64,000 bases of DNA from Sapria himalayana. Taxonomy: Eukaryota; Streptophyta; Magnoliopsida; Malpighiales; Rafflesiaceae. The translations under genes and the position numbers were made by a program. The notes beneath the pieces were generated by a model. It saw only the letters and a program-made list of their open reading frames with translations, had not been told where the DNA came from and did no database searches. Positions 15,201 through 28,773 of this stretch are shown here, piece by piece (within the stretch, counting starts at the first letter, position 1; every line of letters starts with the position of its first letter). The stretch lies in contig JAREIK010002614.1 of the NCBI GenBank assembly GCA_029783825.1, positions 86,259 to 150,258 on the forward strand. Direction: 5' to 3'.

Positions 15201-18200
15201 TAGATTGATTGATATACAAATAACTAGATAGATATAGAAAAAATTGATACAAAGATTGATAGGCAGATAGATAGATAGATTGATAGACAGATTGATAATC
15301 AATTTGATAGACTTATAAATAGATAAATTGCTAGAAATATAGAGAGATAGATAGATTTATAGATAAATACACAAATACATAGATAGAAACTTAGATAAAA
15401 GATAGATATATAGATAGATAGATAGATGGGTAGATAGGCATATAGATAGACAGATAGATAGACAAATGGATAGATAGAAATACAGATAGATAGATAGATT
15501 GTGATTTATTAATTGAAAGATAAATAGATAGATAGATACCTAGATTTTATACATATAGATAGATATATAAAAAAGATAGATAGTAGATAGCTAGATAGAT
15601 AGATAGACATATAGCTAGATAGGTAGATAGACATATAGATATAGAGATATATTGATATAAAAATAGATAGACAGATAGATAGAAAGATAAAATAGACATA
15701 TAGATTGACAAATAGATATATAGATAGATAGATTAATATATAGATACAAATTTAGATAAAAAATTAATAGATAGATAAACAAATAGATAGATAGATAGAG
15801 AGGTAGATAGATAGATAGACAGATAGATATATAGAAAGATAAATAATCAGATAGATAGACTGATACATAATCAAATAGATATATAGTTAAATAGACAGAC
15901 AAATAAATAGATACATAAATAGTAGATAGATAGATAGATATACAGATAGATAGATAGATAGGAAGATTAATAAAAAGATTAACTAACATATTGATAAAAA
16001 GATTGATAGATAGATTGATAGACATATAGAACTTTTGATTGAAAAATAGACAGAGAGATACATTGATTTATTGAAAGATAGATCAAAAGATTATATGACA
16101 GTTATATAGTTGGATAGATACACATATAGATAGATAAATACATTGACATATATATAGATAGGTAGATACAAAGATAGATAGAAATGTAGATAGATAGAAA
16201 GATAGATTGATAGATAGATACCAAGTATTTATACTAATAGATAGATAGATAGATAGACAGATAGATAAATAAATAAATAGATAGACAAATAAATAGACAA
16301 ATAGATAGATTGATTGATAGAAATAAAAATAGATAGATAGTTAGATAGATAGAGAGATATATAGACAAGTAGATAAATATATAGCGAGATAGATAGACAG
16401 ATAGTTAGATAGACATAGATAGATAAATATAATGATAATAGAGAGATAGTCATATTGATAGACATATAGATGGATAGATAGATAGCCAGATTTAAAGAAA
16501 GATTACTAGACTAATTGATAGGTAGATTGATAGATAGATTGTTTGATAGATTAATAGATAGATAGTTAGACACAAAGATAGACAAATAGATAGATGGATA
16601 GACAAATAGATAGACAAATAGATAGATAGAAAGATAGACAGATAGATAAACAGATAGATAGATAGAAAGAAACATTATTATATAGATAGATAGATATATA
16701 GACAAATAGATAAATAAATAGATAGACAAATAGATACATAGATAAAAATAAATATACATATATATATATATATATAGATTGATAGATAAATTGATACAAA
16801 AATAGATAGATAGATAGATATATAGAAAGATTGATAGAAAGATTGATAGAAATATTGATAGATAGATTGAAATACTGAATGATATACATATTAATAGACA
16901 TATTTAAAGAAAGATTGATTGATTAATTGAAATAAAGATGGATTGATATATAGATAAATTTATTGATAGAAATATAGAAAACAGATTGATTGATTCATTG
17001 ACAGATAGATACATCGACATATAGATAGATACGTATACAAATAGATAGATAGATAGATATACAGATAAAAGATTGAAAAATATATAGATAGATACAAAGA
17101 TAGATAGACTTATAGATAAATAGATAGATATATAGATACATAAATAAATAGACAGATTGACAGACAAACAGATAGATAGATAGATAGACAAATAGAGAGA
17201 TAGATAGACAGAAAGAAACACTAATAGATATGTACACTGATAGACAAATAAATAGATAGATTAGTTGATTGATAGACTGATAGATAGAGAAATGGATAGT
17301 TAGATTGAAAAATAGATTGATTGATAGACTAATAGACAAATTGACAGATATATAGATAGATAGATTGATGTAATGATAGATAGATAAATAAATAGATTGA
17401 TAGATAGATAAATAAATAGATTGATAGATAGATAAATAAATAGATTGATAGATAGATAAATAAATAGATTGATAGATAAATAGAAGGATAGTTAGATTGA
17501 TAGATAGTGAGATAGATAGATAGACAAATAGATAGATACATAGACAGATAGATAGATAGACAGACAAATAGATATACAGATAGAAACTCATATAGATAGA
17601 CATATAGATAAATAGATATATAGATAGAATTTGAGTAAAATTGATAGATAGATTAAAATATATATTGATATACATATAGATAGATAGATAGATAGATAGA
17701 TTGTTTGATAGAAAGAAAGATAGATAGATAGTTAGATAGATATATAGATAGAAATATATATAGATAGATAGATATATATATATATATAGAAAGAGAGATA
17801 TATAGATAGATAGATAGATAGAAAGATTGATAGATAGAGAGATATATATATATGTAGATAAATAGAAAGATTGATAGATAGAGAGATATATAGATAGATA
17901 GATAGATAGATAGAAATATAGATATAAAGATACCTAGACAGACCAACAAATAGATAGAAAGATAGACATATAGATAAATAGATAGATACATGGACAGACA
18001 GACAGTCACACAGATAGATAGATAGATAGATAAATCGATTGATAGACAAATATATAGATACATAGAGAGATAGACATAAAGAAAGAAAGATAGATAGATA
18101 TATATATATATATATATAGATAGACAGATAGATAAATTGATTGATAGACAAATATATAGAGATAGAGAGATAGGCATAAAGATAGATAGATAGATACAAA

Positions 18201-18470
18201 GATATATAGTCAAATAGATAGATCGAATGATAGATTGTAAGATAAAAAATTGACAGAAAGATAGACAGACAATAATATTGACTGATAGATATACAGATAG
18301 ACAATTAGATTGGCAAATAGATTTACAGAAAGAAAGAAAGATAGATAGATAAATAGATATATAAAGAGATAGATAGATAGATTGATTGATTGAAAAAATA
18401 ATAGTTCGATAGATAGATAGCTAGATTGATTGATAAAAAATTTGATAAACTTATAGATAGGCAGATAGAT

Positions 18471-18501
<31 letters not shown>

Positions 18502-19429
18502 CAGATAGAGAGACAGATAGCGAGGCAAATAGATAGACAGATAGATAGATAGATAGATAAACAAATAGATAGAAAGATAGATAAATTGACAGATAGATAG
18601 ATAGGTAGATAGATAGACATATATAGACAAATAGATTTGATATAGATATATAAAAATATGGATAGATCGATAGATAGATAAACATATTAATATACATATA
18701 GATAAAAAGATAGACAAACAAATATCTAGACTGATAGATAGATACATAGATAGATACATAGATAGATAGAGAAATATACATATAGACAAACAAATATATA
18801 GACATAGAGATAGAAAAATAGATAGATAGATTGATAAATAGATATAATAGATATATAGATTGATAGATAGATATATAGATAGATAGATAGACATATAGAT
18901 AGGCATTTCGATTGACAAATTAATAGATCGATAGATAGAGAAATGGATTGATAGATAGATAAATAAATTGATATGTAGATAAAAAGATAGATATATAAAT
19001 AGATAGATAGATAAATATAAAGAAAGACAGATAGATAAATATATATATATATATATATACAAATTGAAATATACATAAATAAAAAATATAAATAGTTAGA
19101 TAGATATACAAATAATTAGATAAATATATAGTTAGACAAATATATTGGCACATAGAAATAAAAATACATAGAGATATAAATATATAAATTGATAAACAAA
19201 TAGATTGACAGATAGAAAGAAAGATTGAAAGAAAGATTGATAGACATATTGAAAGATAGATTTATAGACATATTGAGGCACTGATTGTAAGATAGATAGA
19301 TTATTTGATTGATAGATAGATAGATAGGCAAATAGAGTTACATATTATTATACAATTAGATATATGAATAGATAAACAGATAGATACTCAAATAGATAGA
19401 GATATATATAAATAGATAAATAGAAAGAG

Positions 19430-19460
<31 letters not shown>

Positions 19461-19552
19461 CAAATAGATAGACAGATAAATAAACAAATAGATAAATATA
19501 TTGATAGATACACAAATATATAGAAGAAAGTTTAATAGATAGATAGAAAGAT

Positions 19553-19602
<50 letters not shown>

Positions 19603-19807
19603 ACTGATAGATTGACAAATAGATTGATAGAAATATAGATAGATAGATATACATATTAATATATATATATATATATAGATATACATATTAATATATATAG
19701 ATAGATAAACAAATAGATAGATAGATAGATAGAGAGACATATATACTTGTAAATATATTGGTAGATAGTGAGGAAAATAGATAGATAGATAGATAAATTG
19801 ATATAAT

Positions 19808-19849
<42 letters not shown>

Positions 19850-19927
19850 TTATAGATAGGCAATTCGATAGATATATTGATAGATAGAGAAATAGATAGA
19901 TAGCTAGATAGATATGTAGATAGAAAC

Positions 19928-19963
<36 letters not shown>

Positions 19964-21150
19964 GCGATAGATAATATATATATAGATAGACAGATAGATA
20001 AATAGATTAGACAAATAGATATATATATAAAGATAGATAGTTAGTTAGATAGATCAATAGTTATTAAGATATATAGATAGATAGATAGATAGATAATTAT
20101 ATAGGTAAATAGAACCAAAAATACAAAAGAATATAAATAGATAGATTGATATAGAGATTGATAAATAAATTGATATACAAAGAGATTAAAAGATTGATAG
20201 AAAGATTGATAGATAATTTTGTAAGATAGATTGTAGACATATTGATAGATTGATTTATAGATACATAGATTTTTTGATTCATAGACAAATAGATTGATAG
20301 ATTATTAGATAAATAGATAAATATATAAAGAGATATATTGACAGATAAATTGTCAAATAGACAGGCATATATAATGATAGATATATACAAATATAAATAG
20401 ACAGATAGATAGATATTTAAATAGAGTGATAGATAGATAAACAGATAAATATATAGATAGATAGATATATATATATTAAACGATAGATTGACTAATAGAT
20501 AGACATATAGACAAATAGATAAATAAAAATATAGAAAGATAACTAGATAAAAAGAAAGATAAATATACAATTAGATAGATAGATAGATAGATAGATATAC
20601 ATATAGAGAGAGAGATAGATAGATATTTAAATTGAAAGAGAGATAGATAGATAGATGGATATACATATAGATATATAGATAGATAGATAGATTGATTTAT
20701 AGAAAGATTGATAGACAAATTGATTTGCATAATGATAGATAGATTGATTAATAGTTTGATAGATTGATTGATTGTCAGGTTGATAGATAGATTGATCGAC
20801 AAATTGACACACAAATTGATAGACAGATTGATAGACAAATTGACACACAAATTTATAGTCAGATAAATAGAAAGATTGATAGAAAGATAGATAAACAACT
20901 AGTTAGATAAGTAGATAGACATATAGATAGTTAGATAGATAGAAAGTTAGATTTTTAGACAAATAGATAGAAAAATTATTAGATAGATATATAAAGAAAT
21001 AGATAAACATATTGATATATAGATTTATAAATAGAAAGATAAAAAGATACATAGACTAACTTATAGAAATAATGATAGACAGATAGATTGATTGATTAAT
21101 AGATTGATAGAAAGATAGATTGAATGATTGATAGATAGATAAAGATATAG

Positions 21151-21211
<61 letters not shown>

Positions 21212-21424
21212 CAAAAGATTATTTGTTAGATAGATAGACAAATAGATAGACTAATTATAGAAAGTTAGATAAATAGATTGATAGACAAATAGTTAGACAT
21301 ATAGAAATATAGAAATAAATAGATATATAGATAGATAAACTAATTGATATACATATCGATAAAAATATAGATAGATAGTTAGATAGATAGAAAGATAGAT
21401 AAATAGATAAATAAAAAGATAGAT

Positions 21425-21500
<76 letters not shown>

Positions 21501-23565
21501 GGAAGCATTCAAGTAATGAGGTAGGAAGACAAGCAGGAAGATTGATAAATAAACAAATATACAGATAGATATTCAGACATATAGATAGATAGATAGATTG
21601 ATAAATAAATAAATAGACAAAAAGACACAAAGTCGAACATATAGATAGATAGATAGACAATTTGATAGTCAAATAAAAATAAAGATAGATAGATAGATTG
21701 ATAAACAGATAGATTGGCAGATAAATAGACAGACATATAGATAGATAAATAGTTTGATAAATAAAAAGAAAGATAGATAGCCAGATAAATAGATAGATAG
21801 ATAGGCAAATAGGTAGATATATAGATATATAAAGAGATTGAAAGATAGACATATAGAATGACTTATAGATTGATTGATTGATTGATTGATAGACAGACAT
21901 ATAAAGAGGTATATAGATATATAGATAGATAGATTGAAAGAAAGATAGATAGATATATAGATAGATAGATATAGATAGATAGATATATAGATAGAAAAAT
22001 AGATATATAGATAGATAAATAGATATTTAGATTATTAGGCTCATAGATAGAGATAATATTAGATAGATTAATTGATAAATAGATAGACAAATATATAGAC
22101 ATAGTTTCACAGATATATAGATAGATAGATAGACAAATAGATATACAAATAGATAGACAGATAGAAAAGATAGATTCATAGATAGAAACATAGACAGATT
22201 GATAGAAAGAATGATAGACATATAGATTGTTAGATTGATATAAAGATAGATATATAGATTGTCTAACTAATAAATATATAGATATATAAATAGATAGATA
22301 GATAGATAAATAGATTATTAGATAGATAAAAATAAGTATAGATGGATCGATGGATAGACAGATAGATAGACAAGTAGAACGTCAAATAGATAAACAAATA
22401 GAAAGATATTTAGATAGATAGTTAGATAGGAAAATATATACAATGATAGATAGATAGAAATATAGTCAGATAAATAGATAGACAGATAGATAGATTAATA
22501 GATAGATAGATAGATAGACTAAAATATAAAGATATTAATAGAAAAATAGATAAATAGATAGATAGTAAATATATAGATAGACAGATAGACATAAACATAG
22601 ATAGATAGATAGTTAGTTATTTTGATAGATAAAAAGATATATACATAGTTATATAGATATATAGATAGACAGATAGATAGACATATAGATAGATAGATAG
22701 AGTGACAGATAAATAGGTAGAAAGACTAACATATAAATAGTAGAAAGAGAGAGAGTTAGTTAGACAGATAGATAGACATATAGATAGATAAATTAATTTA
22801 TAGATAGAGAGACAAATAGATGGTCAAGTAGTTACATAGATAGATATACAGATAGATAGAATAATAGTTAGATAGATATAGATAGACAAATAGATAGATA
22901 GATAGATATATAGAAAAACTTATATATAGAAATATAGATAGATAGATAGACAGATAGAAAGATAGACAAATAGAAAGATAGACAGACATACAAACAGATT
23001 GATATATAGATAGATAGACAAATAAATAGATATAAATATAGACAGATTGATAAATAGATAGATAGATGTATAGATAGACAGATAGATTGATTGATTGGTA
23101 GATAGATTGATAGATAGGCATATTGATTGACAAGTAGGTAGACAGATCGATAGATAGAGAGGCATATAGATAGATAGAAAGAAAGAAATATAGATAGATA
23201 GATATATAGATAGATAGAAAGATAGATATATAGACACATAGATAGATAGATATATTCATAGATAGTTAGACATAATGATAAAGATAGATAGATAGATAGA
23301 TTGATTAATTGATTGATTGTTTGATAGATAGACATATAGATAGAATTACAGATAGTTTGATAGATAGACATATAGATCAACATGTTTTTTGATAGATAAA
23401 TTGATAGATAGATATATAGATAGATACACAGATATAGATAGATAGATATATAGATATATAGGCATGGGGATAGACAGATTACTAGATTGATTGATAGACA
23501 CATTGATTGATATATTGTTAGACTTATAGATAGAGAGATTGATATTCAATTAGATAGATAGATAA

Positions 23566-23599
<34 letters not shown>

Positions 23600-23890
23600 A
23601 ACGGATAGATAGATAGACAGATTGATAGATTGATAGATAGACAGATAGATTGATTGATTGATACATAATTAGATAGATAGAAAGATCGATAGAAAGATAT
23701 ACAAATTGATAAACAAATTAATAGACAGATAGATACATAGATCGATAAACAATTAGATTGCCATATGGATATTTAGATAGATATAAAGATAGATAGATTT
23801 ATATATAAATTGAAAGTCACATAGTTAGACACATAGATAGACACAAAGATAGGCACATAGATTAGACATATTGAAAGATAGATAGATAGA
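12271..23890. repeat. 11.6-kb degenerate GATA array
   Basis: This is an uninterrupted field of GATA with GACA, GATT and AAATA variants, plus (TA)n runs (e.g. 13279-13298, 19556-19595, 19808-19846, 21457-21494). It has the same strand polarity as the array at 1-6163. From 13431 onward it is matched in reverse complement by the array at 53595-64000, variant by variant. That shows the two are copies and not independently expanded repeats. It ends abruptly at 23891 against a CACTA fragment. The only long frames are periodic Y-L-S-I translations on the minus strand. Confidence 0.97.
17375..17470. repeat. 24-bp higher-order unit in GATA array, four copies
   Basis: Four successive copies of a 24-bp unit made of GATAGATAGATAAATA plus AATAGATT. 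The mirror position near 60050-60098 carries only two copies, a clean copy-number difference between the palindrome arms. Confidence 0.9.
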
Positions 23891-24690
23891 CCCCAAGCTA
23901 ATTAGTTTTAAAAAATCATTCACTAATTAGTTATCTGGAATTTTTTTTATAATTATATATTAATAGCAAGCGATTAGTCCTTAAATTATAATTATCTAAA
24001 AATATATTCATTTTGCTAGGGATTCTTCCCTAACTATTTAGCTCAAAATTAATTTTTGTCATTAATCTATACTGAATTAATTTTTTATATATTATTTATT
24101 TTAATATTTAATGTAATTTTGTATATTAAAGGTCTGTCATGGTCAATGGATGAGGAATCTTTGAAAGACACCTTCTCTTATATAATTATAAAAATATAAT
24201 ATAATAAATGAAAAATTAAAAAAATATTTAAACACAAATAAAAATTTATATTAATAAAAACTAAAATAAATATTTTTATTTTAGAAAATTTTAAAAATTA
24301 TACAAAATATTATTTGAATTATTTAATTATGATATATAAATATACTTATTAATAACTACATTAAATAATTAATTCTATAATTATAAACATTTTTTAAAAT
24401 ATTTGAATTAATAAATTAACATACGTAAACATTTGTATTTATAAAAACCAAATATAATTATTTGTATGATAAAAAATATTGACAAAAAATGTGAATTAAC
24501 GAATAAACAACTAAATATTTATATTAATAAAACTTAAAATAATTACTTTTATGATTATAGAAATCTTTAAAAAAATATTTGCAAAAAAATTTGAATTATT
24601 TGAATTTTAAAAAAAATTCATATTTTTCCAAAATTTTTAAAAAAATAAATTTATATTTATGTATAAATAAATAGATATTTTAGTTACATC
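23891..24690 (+). mobile_element. CACTA family copy 3, 5'-truncated (left arm)
   Basis: Begins abruptly after the GATA array at ccccaagctaattag. It is colinear with 6780-7700 of copy 1 and with 38970-39500 at the palindrome centre. Shared landmarks are the AGCTAATTAG subterminal word, the tagggat-ttccctaactattt motif, ttgtatattaaaggt, the tctcttatataatta box and gattatagaaatct. The CACTA terminus and most subterminal repeats are missing on the array side, so this is a 5'-truncated remnant. No coding capacity. Confidence 0.7.
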
Positions 24691-24691
24691 T

Positions 24692-25156
24692 TAGAGGTAT
24701 CAAAAGGTCTGGGCTGGCCATGCCCTTTTTTTCTAGGCCCCTCAAGGCTAGCTTTATCTGCTTGTCACGGCATGTCTGACATGGTGGTTCGAGCCAGATG
24801 CCGCCCGTGAATTAGAATCTGCCCAGGTTTGAATGGTTTGAATAGTGTTGGTCGAGTTGGTTCGACTCGAAGTGAGTCTTTTTTTCAAAAAATTAAAGTT
24901 TTAGGGGGTGCATCATCACATCACGATTGCCCATCAGGCATGTTGAGCCATTGCCCATCGTGCATCACCACGTTGTTCCCCCCGCCATTCCAAAATTCCA
25001 GGCACCCATACCGGGCTTGGAATGACACTGTGGGCTGAAATCCCTTTGCACGACATGGCATGATTCATGTCGAGGGTCCGTACGACATGGGCCCATGCAT
25101 GACACTACAATGTCGCTTTGGGCCGGGTCCGGGCAGCTCGCCTATTTGACACCTAT
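24692..25156. mobile_element. Short GC-rich hAT-like non-autonomous element (left arm)
   Basis: The ends are TAGAGGTATCAAAAGG and, in reverse complement, ATAGGTGTCAAATAGG. This is an imperfect terminal inverted repeat of the TAGRGGTGTCAAA type seen in plant hAT-like elements whose subterminal DNA is rich in GGGCCGGG. The roughly 465-bp interior is strikingly GC-rich (gggctggcc, gggccgggtccgggc) within very AT-rich surroundings. An 8-bp target duplication is not obvious. The small frame at 24829-25038 is not recognisable and differs between arms by a frameshift near 25030. Confidence 0.6.
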
Positions 25157-25350
25157 ATTATAACCAAAAAATTTTGATGGTGTATAAAAAATAATTCTCA
25201 AAGTGCTTATTAAAATAACACTTCTAGTGTTTTTTAGGGGTTTAAATGAGTTTTTAAAAATATTACTAATAATATTTTTTTGTCCTAAAAACACTTAAAA
25301 TTATTTTTAACCCTATAAACATTTTTGAAAAGCACTACCAAACTGACCCT
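25157..25350 (-). mobile_element. MITE-like terminal fragment
   Basis: On the minus strand this starts AGGGTCAGTTTGGTAGTGC and continues with aagtgtttttagg and aagcactttgag words. That resembles the common plant MITE ends of the form GG(T/C)CTGTTTGG...GCTTTT. It abuts the hAT-like element, and a matching opposite terminus is not clear, so it may be truncated or nested. Confidence 0.35.
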
Positions 25351-25940
25351 ACATTGATTTGAATTCAAGTTTTATTTTTGCCCCTACTTATTTATAAGAA
25401 TTAAACATTTGAGTAAAATCTTTAATATTAGCTTTTTATATTCCGTTCATATTAAAATAATAAATATATCTTTTTTTATAATCTCTTCTCACTTTAAGTT
25501 ATGTTAGGATTTTTATAAATTAGAAATTATATCAAATAATATGAATTTTTTTGGTTACAAATTTATTTAATATTAAATTCATAAAAATATATTAAATTCA
25601 TAAAAATGTATAACCATATATATATATATTTATTTATTTATATATGAAATACTTTTTTATAATTTCATAATATTTTTTTATATAGAAATAATATTATAGA
25701 TTTATCAATAAATTATTAAAAATATGAAATATTATAAATTTTGTATGGTTATATATTTATACAATTTAATTAAGGTTATATGAAAAAATATTTTTTTTTA
25801 ATAAAATAATATGAAAAATTAGCAACTTTAGAGATGGATTTTCCCATGCTAATTAACTAGAGAAAAAATTCATCACTAAATTTAATATTTTTTATAAACC
25901 CAAATATTATGTGTTACTACTGTTGCGATGTCAGATATTT
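25351..25940. other. AT-rich DNA with a CACTA subterminal-like patch
   Basis: Mostly A/T runs with a (TA)n tract near 25616-25630. At about 25815-25890 the words agcaactttagagatgg, ttttcccatgctaatta and aattcatcactaaattt resemble the subterminal repeats of the CACTA family here. This may be a relic of the far side of the 23891 element. No TAGTG terminus is visible beside it. Confidence 0.45.
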
Positions 25941-26206
25941 GATGTGATTTCAGAAAGCTAATGTGATTTTAAAAATCCGATGTGATTTCAAAAATCCGAT
26001 GTGATTTCAGAAATCCGATGTGATTTTAGAAATCCGATGCGATTTCAGAAATGCGATGTGATTTCAGAAATCTGATACTATTTCAGAAATCCGATGTGAT
26101 TCCAGAAATCTGATGCGATTTCAGAAATCCGATGCGATTTTAGAAATTCGATGCAATTTTAGAAATCTAATACGATTTCAGAAATTCGATGTGATTTCAA
26201 AAAAAT
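25941..26206. repeat. 19-bp minisatellite, 14 units (left arm)
   Basis: Unit consensus is GATGTGATTTCAGAAATCC at exact 19-bp spacing, from 25941 through the last unit at 26188. Variants (gatgcg, gatact, aatacg, gatttta) change by point substitution only. It lies about 640 bp upstream of the UTP6 exon. Confidence 0.95.
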
Positions 26207-26845
26207 GCAACATACAGCACAGAATAGTCGAGACCTAGACCAGGACACCATCATCCCAACCAATCCTGTAAGAATCTATAGCTTTTTCATATCATCTTTA
26301 ACATTCCCCTCTCCACTCATGCGTCTATATATCAACCACTTTATTTCTACCTTGAATTCTTGATTAATCGCACCTGTTTCTTCATCCAAATGGTACCCAC
26401 TTCATAATCTCCATAACTTCATCTCGTTAAACCATCTTCGCATTAGTAAGCATGAACACCGACTTATACGAGCACCACAAAGGTCTCATGTAAAATATTG
26501 ATGATGAAGAAGGTATTATTCTTCTTTTCTTTTTTTATCAATTTGTAAGGTTTAAATGCAAAAAATTTGCAATTCCATATCTTATCATGTTATTGATTAT
26601 TTCATTCTCACACATGTTCATGTTTTTATCAGCATCCCTATCTTTTGTATTATTCTTCGATCCATTTCACTTGAATTAATCAAGTTGTGAAGCATGCCAG
26701 CATATCTTACTGTTGCATTAATCTGTAAAATATTTACATTTCTGGGCATAGACATATTATTATCATTGGATTCAACTAAATTAGGTTACTTTATGATCGA
26801 GCTATAGTTCGCTTTAGGTTGATCCATTTATTTTATTTCATGTAG
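26207..26845. other. Unassigned sequence between minisatellite and UTP6 exon
   Basis: Slightly less AT-rich than its neighbours. Short open stretches exist on both strands; one on the minus strand encodes a segment with GAINQEFKVEIKWLIYRR. None is recognisable. The right-hand part ends in a pyrimidine-rich stretch and TGTAG immediately before the exon, so it may represent former intron sequence of the captured gene. Confidence 0.4.
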
Positions 26846-27060
26846 TTACTGGCTCAAGCAATTCGATTTCATCCAAAGGTTCTTGAAGTTTTGATTTATG
26901 CTGCAACGTGTAAATTTAATCATAACTTAAATACTACAACTGCTAGGGTTCTTATGCAAAATGCTTTAAGAATCTGCTCAAATTCAGATCTTTGGGTTGA
27001 GTATCTTCGAATGGAACTTACATACCTCAACAAGCTGATGGCAAGGAATCATATTCTTGG
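26846..27060 (+). pseudogene. UTP6: UTP6-like exon fragment (HAT-repeat region), left-arm copy
   Basis: The open translation contains LAQAIRFHPK, LIYAATCKFNHNLN, TTTARVLMQNALRIC and DLWVEYLRMELTYLNKL. I recognise this as the half-a-TPR (HAT) region of plant UTP6, a component of the U3 snoRNP/SSU processome that acts in nucleolar 18S rRNA processing. The segment is about 71 codons of a protein of roughly 600-700 residues. It is flanked by a plausible acceptor (TGTAG before 26846) and donor (GTTAAC from 27061), so it looks like one genomic exon with intron borders. No other UTP6 exon was found within reach. One acidic residue usually present before DLWVEY appears lost, and the aromatic residue of the usual WIYAA segment is replaced. 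I infer a captured exon, not a working gene. Confidence 0.75.
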
Positions 27061-28527
27061 GTTAACTTTATATTTTCTTTATTATTTTTTATACTGTGTT
27101 CTCCTGGTCATATTTACATCACTACGGTGAGATTTAGTCTCAATGTTTTATTGAGGGTAAATCTCAATTGAACCAGCAATATGGTAGATTAAAATATTGT
27201 AGAATTTATTTTGGGTAAGTATTATATTTATATTCCTTGTTACCTTGTTGGTATTTGTTACTTTGATAGGTGATAGGAAGACTAATAATGGGTGACTTGT
27301 GTGCTCTGAGAAGCTTAATTGATGAAGGTAGGTCTCCAATCTTTCTTTTTTTATGACTTTGAGATGCATAATATACCTCAAAAAATATGAAATGCTATTG
27401 CAGTTCGGCAAACCTTGTATTTACATTTCAACGTGTTCCACAGATTTTTATTTATCATCAACTCATCTTATTTCTTTCATTTTTGGGTGTTACATTACTT
27501 TCTTCAATGGGGCATTACCATATAAATTTTGAACGAAAATTATCAATGAGCTAATATGTTTCTTAAAACAATGAGTTTTTGGAGCATAACTCAATTACTT
27601 AAAAATTGTTGGCCATTGATGCTAGATGTTAGAGAGAACCATTCATGATGATTTTCTTCACTAACAGACTAACTTATAAAAAAATTAATCATTTGTGGCT
27701 GCATACTAATATTGAGGGACCAGTGGTTTTGGCTATGCTCAGAACCTCAATATTCAAATTCAGAATGTAAATGGTTTATATGTGGATTCTATGCATGTGT
27801 TTCTTATGGAACATCTTAAAGAATATCTAAAAAAAAAGAAAAATATCATGGATGCACATAAGGTGCTGACATATATCAGAAAAACACAATAAATTGAAAA
27901 ATTTTGGTTTGTGGGGGCAAGCTACATATGTTTTGGGATATTTGCAGTATTTTGTGAGTTTAAAAATGATGTGGGACATTCTTCTATGTATGTCCTAGAA
28001 ATTATAAAATCACCCATTGCTTCAAGATATCTTATGGGATTTAAATGATCTAATTTTAAATGTAATTTTGAAACATATATGCAAACTATAATCATTATGA
28101 GATTTAAATGACCCAATTTTTAAGAAAATAAAAATATTTCTCAATTATTATATCATTTATCTTTTTTTTATAATTATTTAATGTTTTATATGAGAGCTTT
28201 AAGTATGTAAGTTATCATAATCATTTTCATATTTTTATATAGAGGATTACAAAACATATTTGTAGTTAGAATTATGTGTGTATATTGTATGCTATAATTT
28301 TTTATTTGTGTATTTATTCTTTAGGACTTAAATGTGTGATTTTATAAATTCTAATTTATTAGATTTTATAAGAATTTTAAAGTTAAAAGTATTTAAGTGA
28401 GAATAATACTAAGATGTGTAATAACTTAGGAAATCTTCGTGTTGAATGTATATATAAGAATAATATTGAGATGTGTGATATTTTTAAAGTCTTGGAGTAA
28501 TGATTAATGACTTGATCCAAGTAAGCT
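27061..28527. other. No recognisable gene
   Basis: AT-rich, with scattered short frames on both strands (minus 27148-27411, minus 27922-28116). These lack any family signature. A short plus-strand open stretch near 27280-27355 (LIMGDLCALRSLIDEG) ends at a stop and could be another captured exon piece, but I do not recognise it. Confidence 0.5.
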
Positions 28528-28572
28528 AAGTCTCATATTTGAGACTTGTCAGATCTAGCTGTTAGAGATCTG
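28528..28572. repeat. Two adjacent perfect hairpins
   Basis: AAGTCTCA-TATT-TGAGACTT (28528-28547) is an 8-bp stem. CAGATCT...AGATCTG (28550-28572) is a 7-bp stem with a 9-nt loop. They are two bases apart and could form a double cruciform or RNA double hairpin. Mirrored at 48911-48955. Confidence 0.8.
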
Positions 28573-28773
28573 GCTTTGATTTCCTTTCAATTTACCATAA
28601 TAATATTTGTAGAGAATTTTTTATTAAGTGCTAAAGGGAAGATCACAAGTGGATCTACTCCTCCTCGAGGTATTGATAATAATTTTTCAAAGCCTACTAG
28701 TTTAGATGAAATTTAATTTAGTGTGTCGTTTTGGTTTGTCAAAGGTTCCACATACAAGCCATATTTTGACACT

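Noticed and set aside
24776..24800. ggttcgagcc, resembling a tRNA B box
   Set aside because: No matching A box at the right distance and no cloverleaf; it lies inside the GC-rich hAT-like element.
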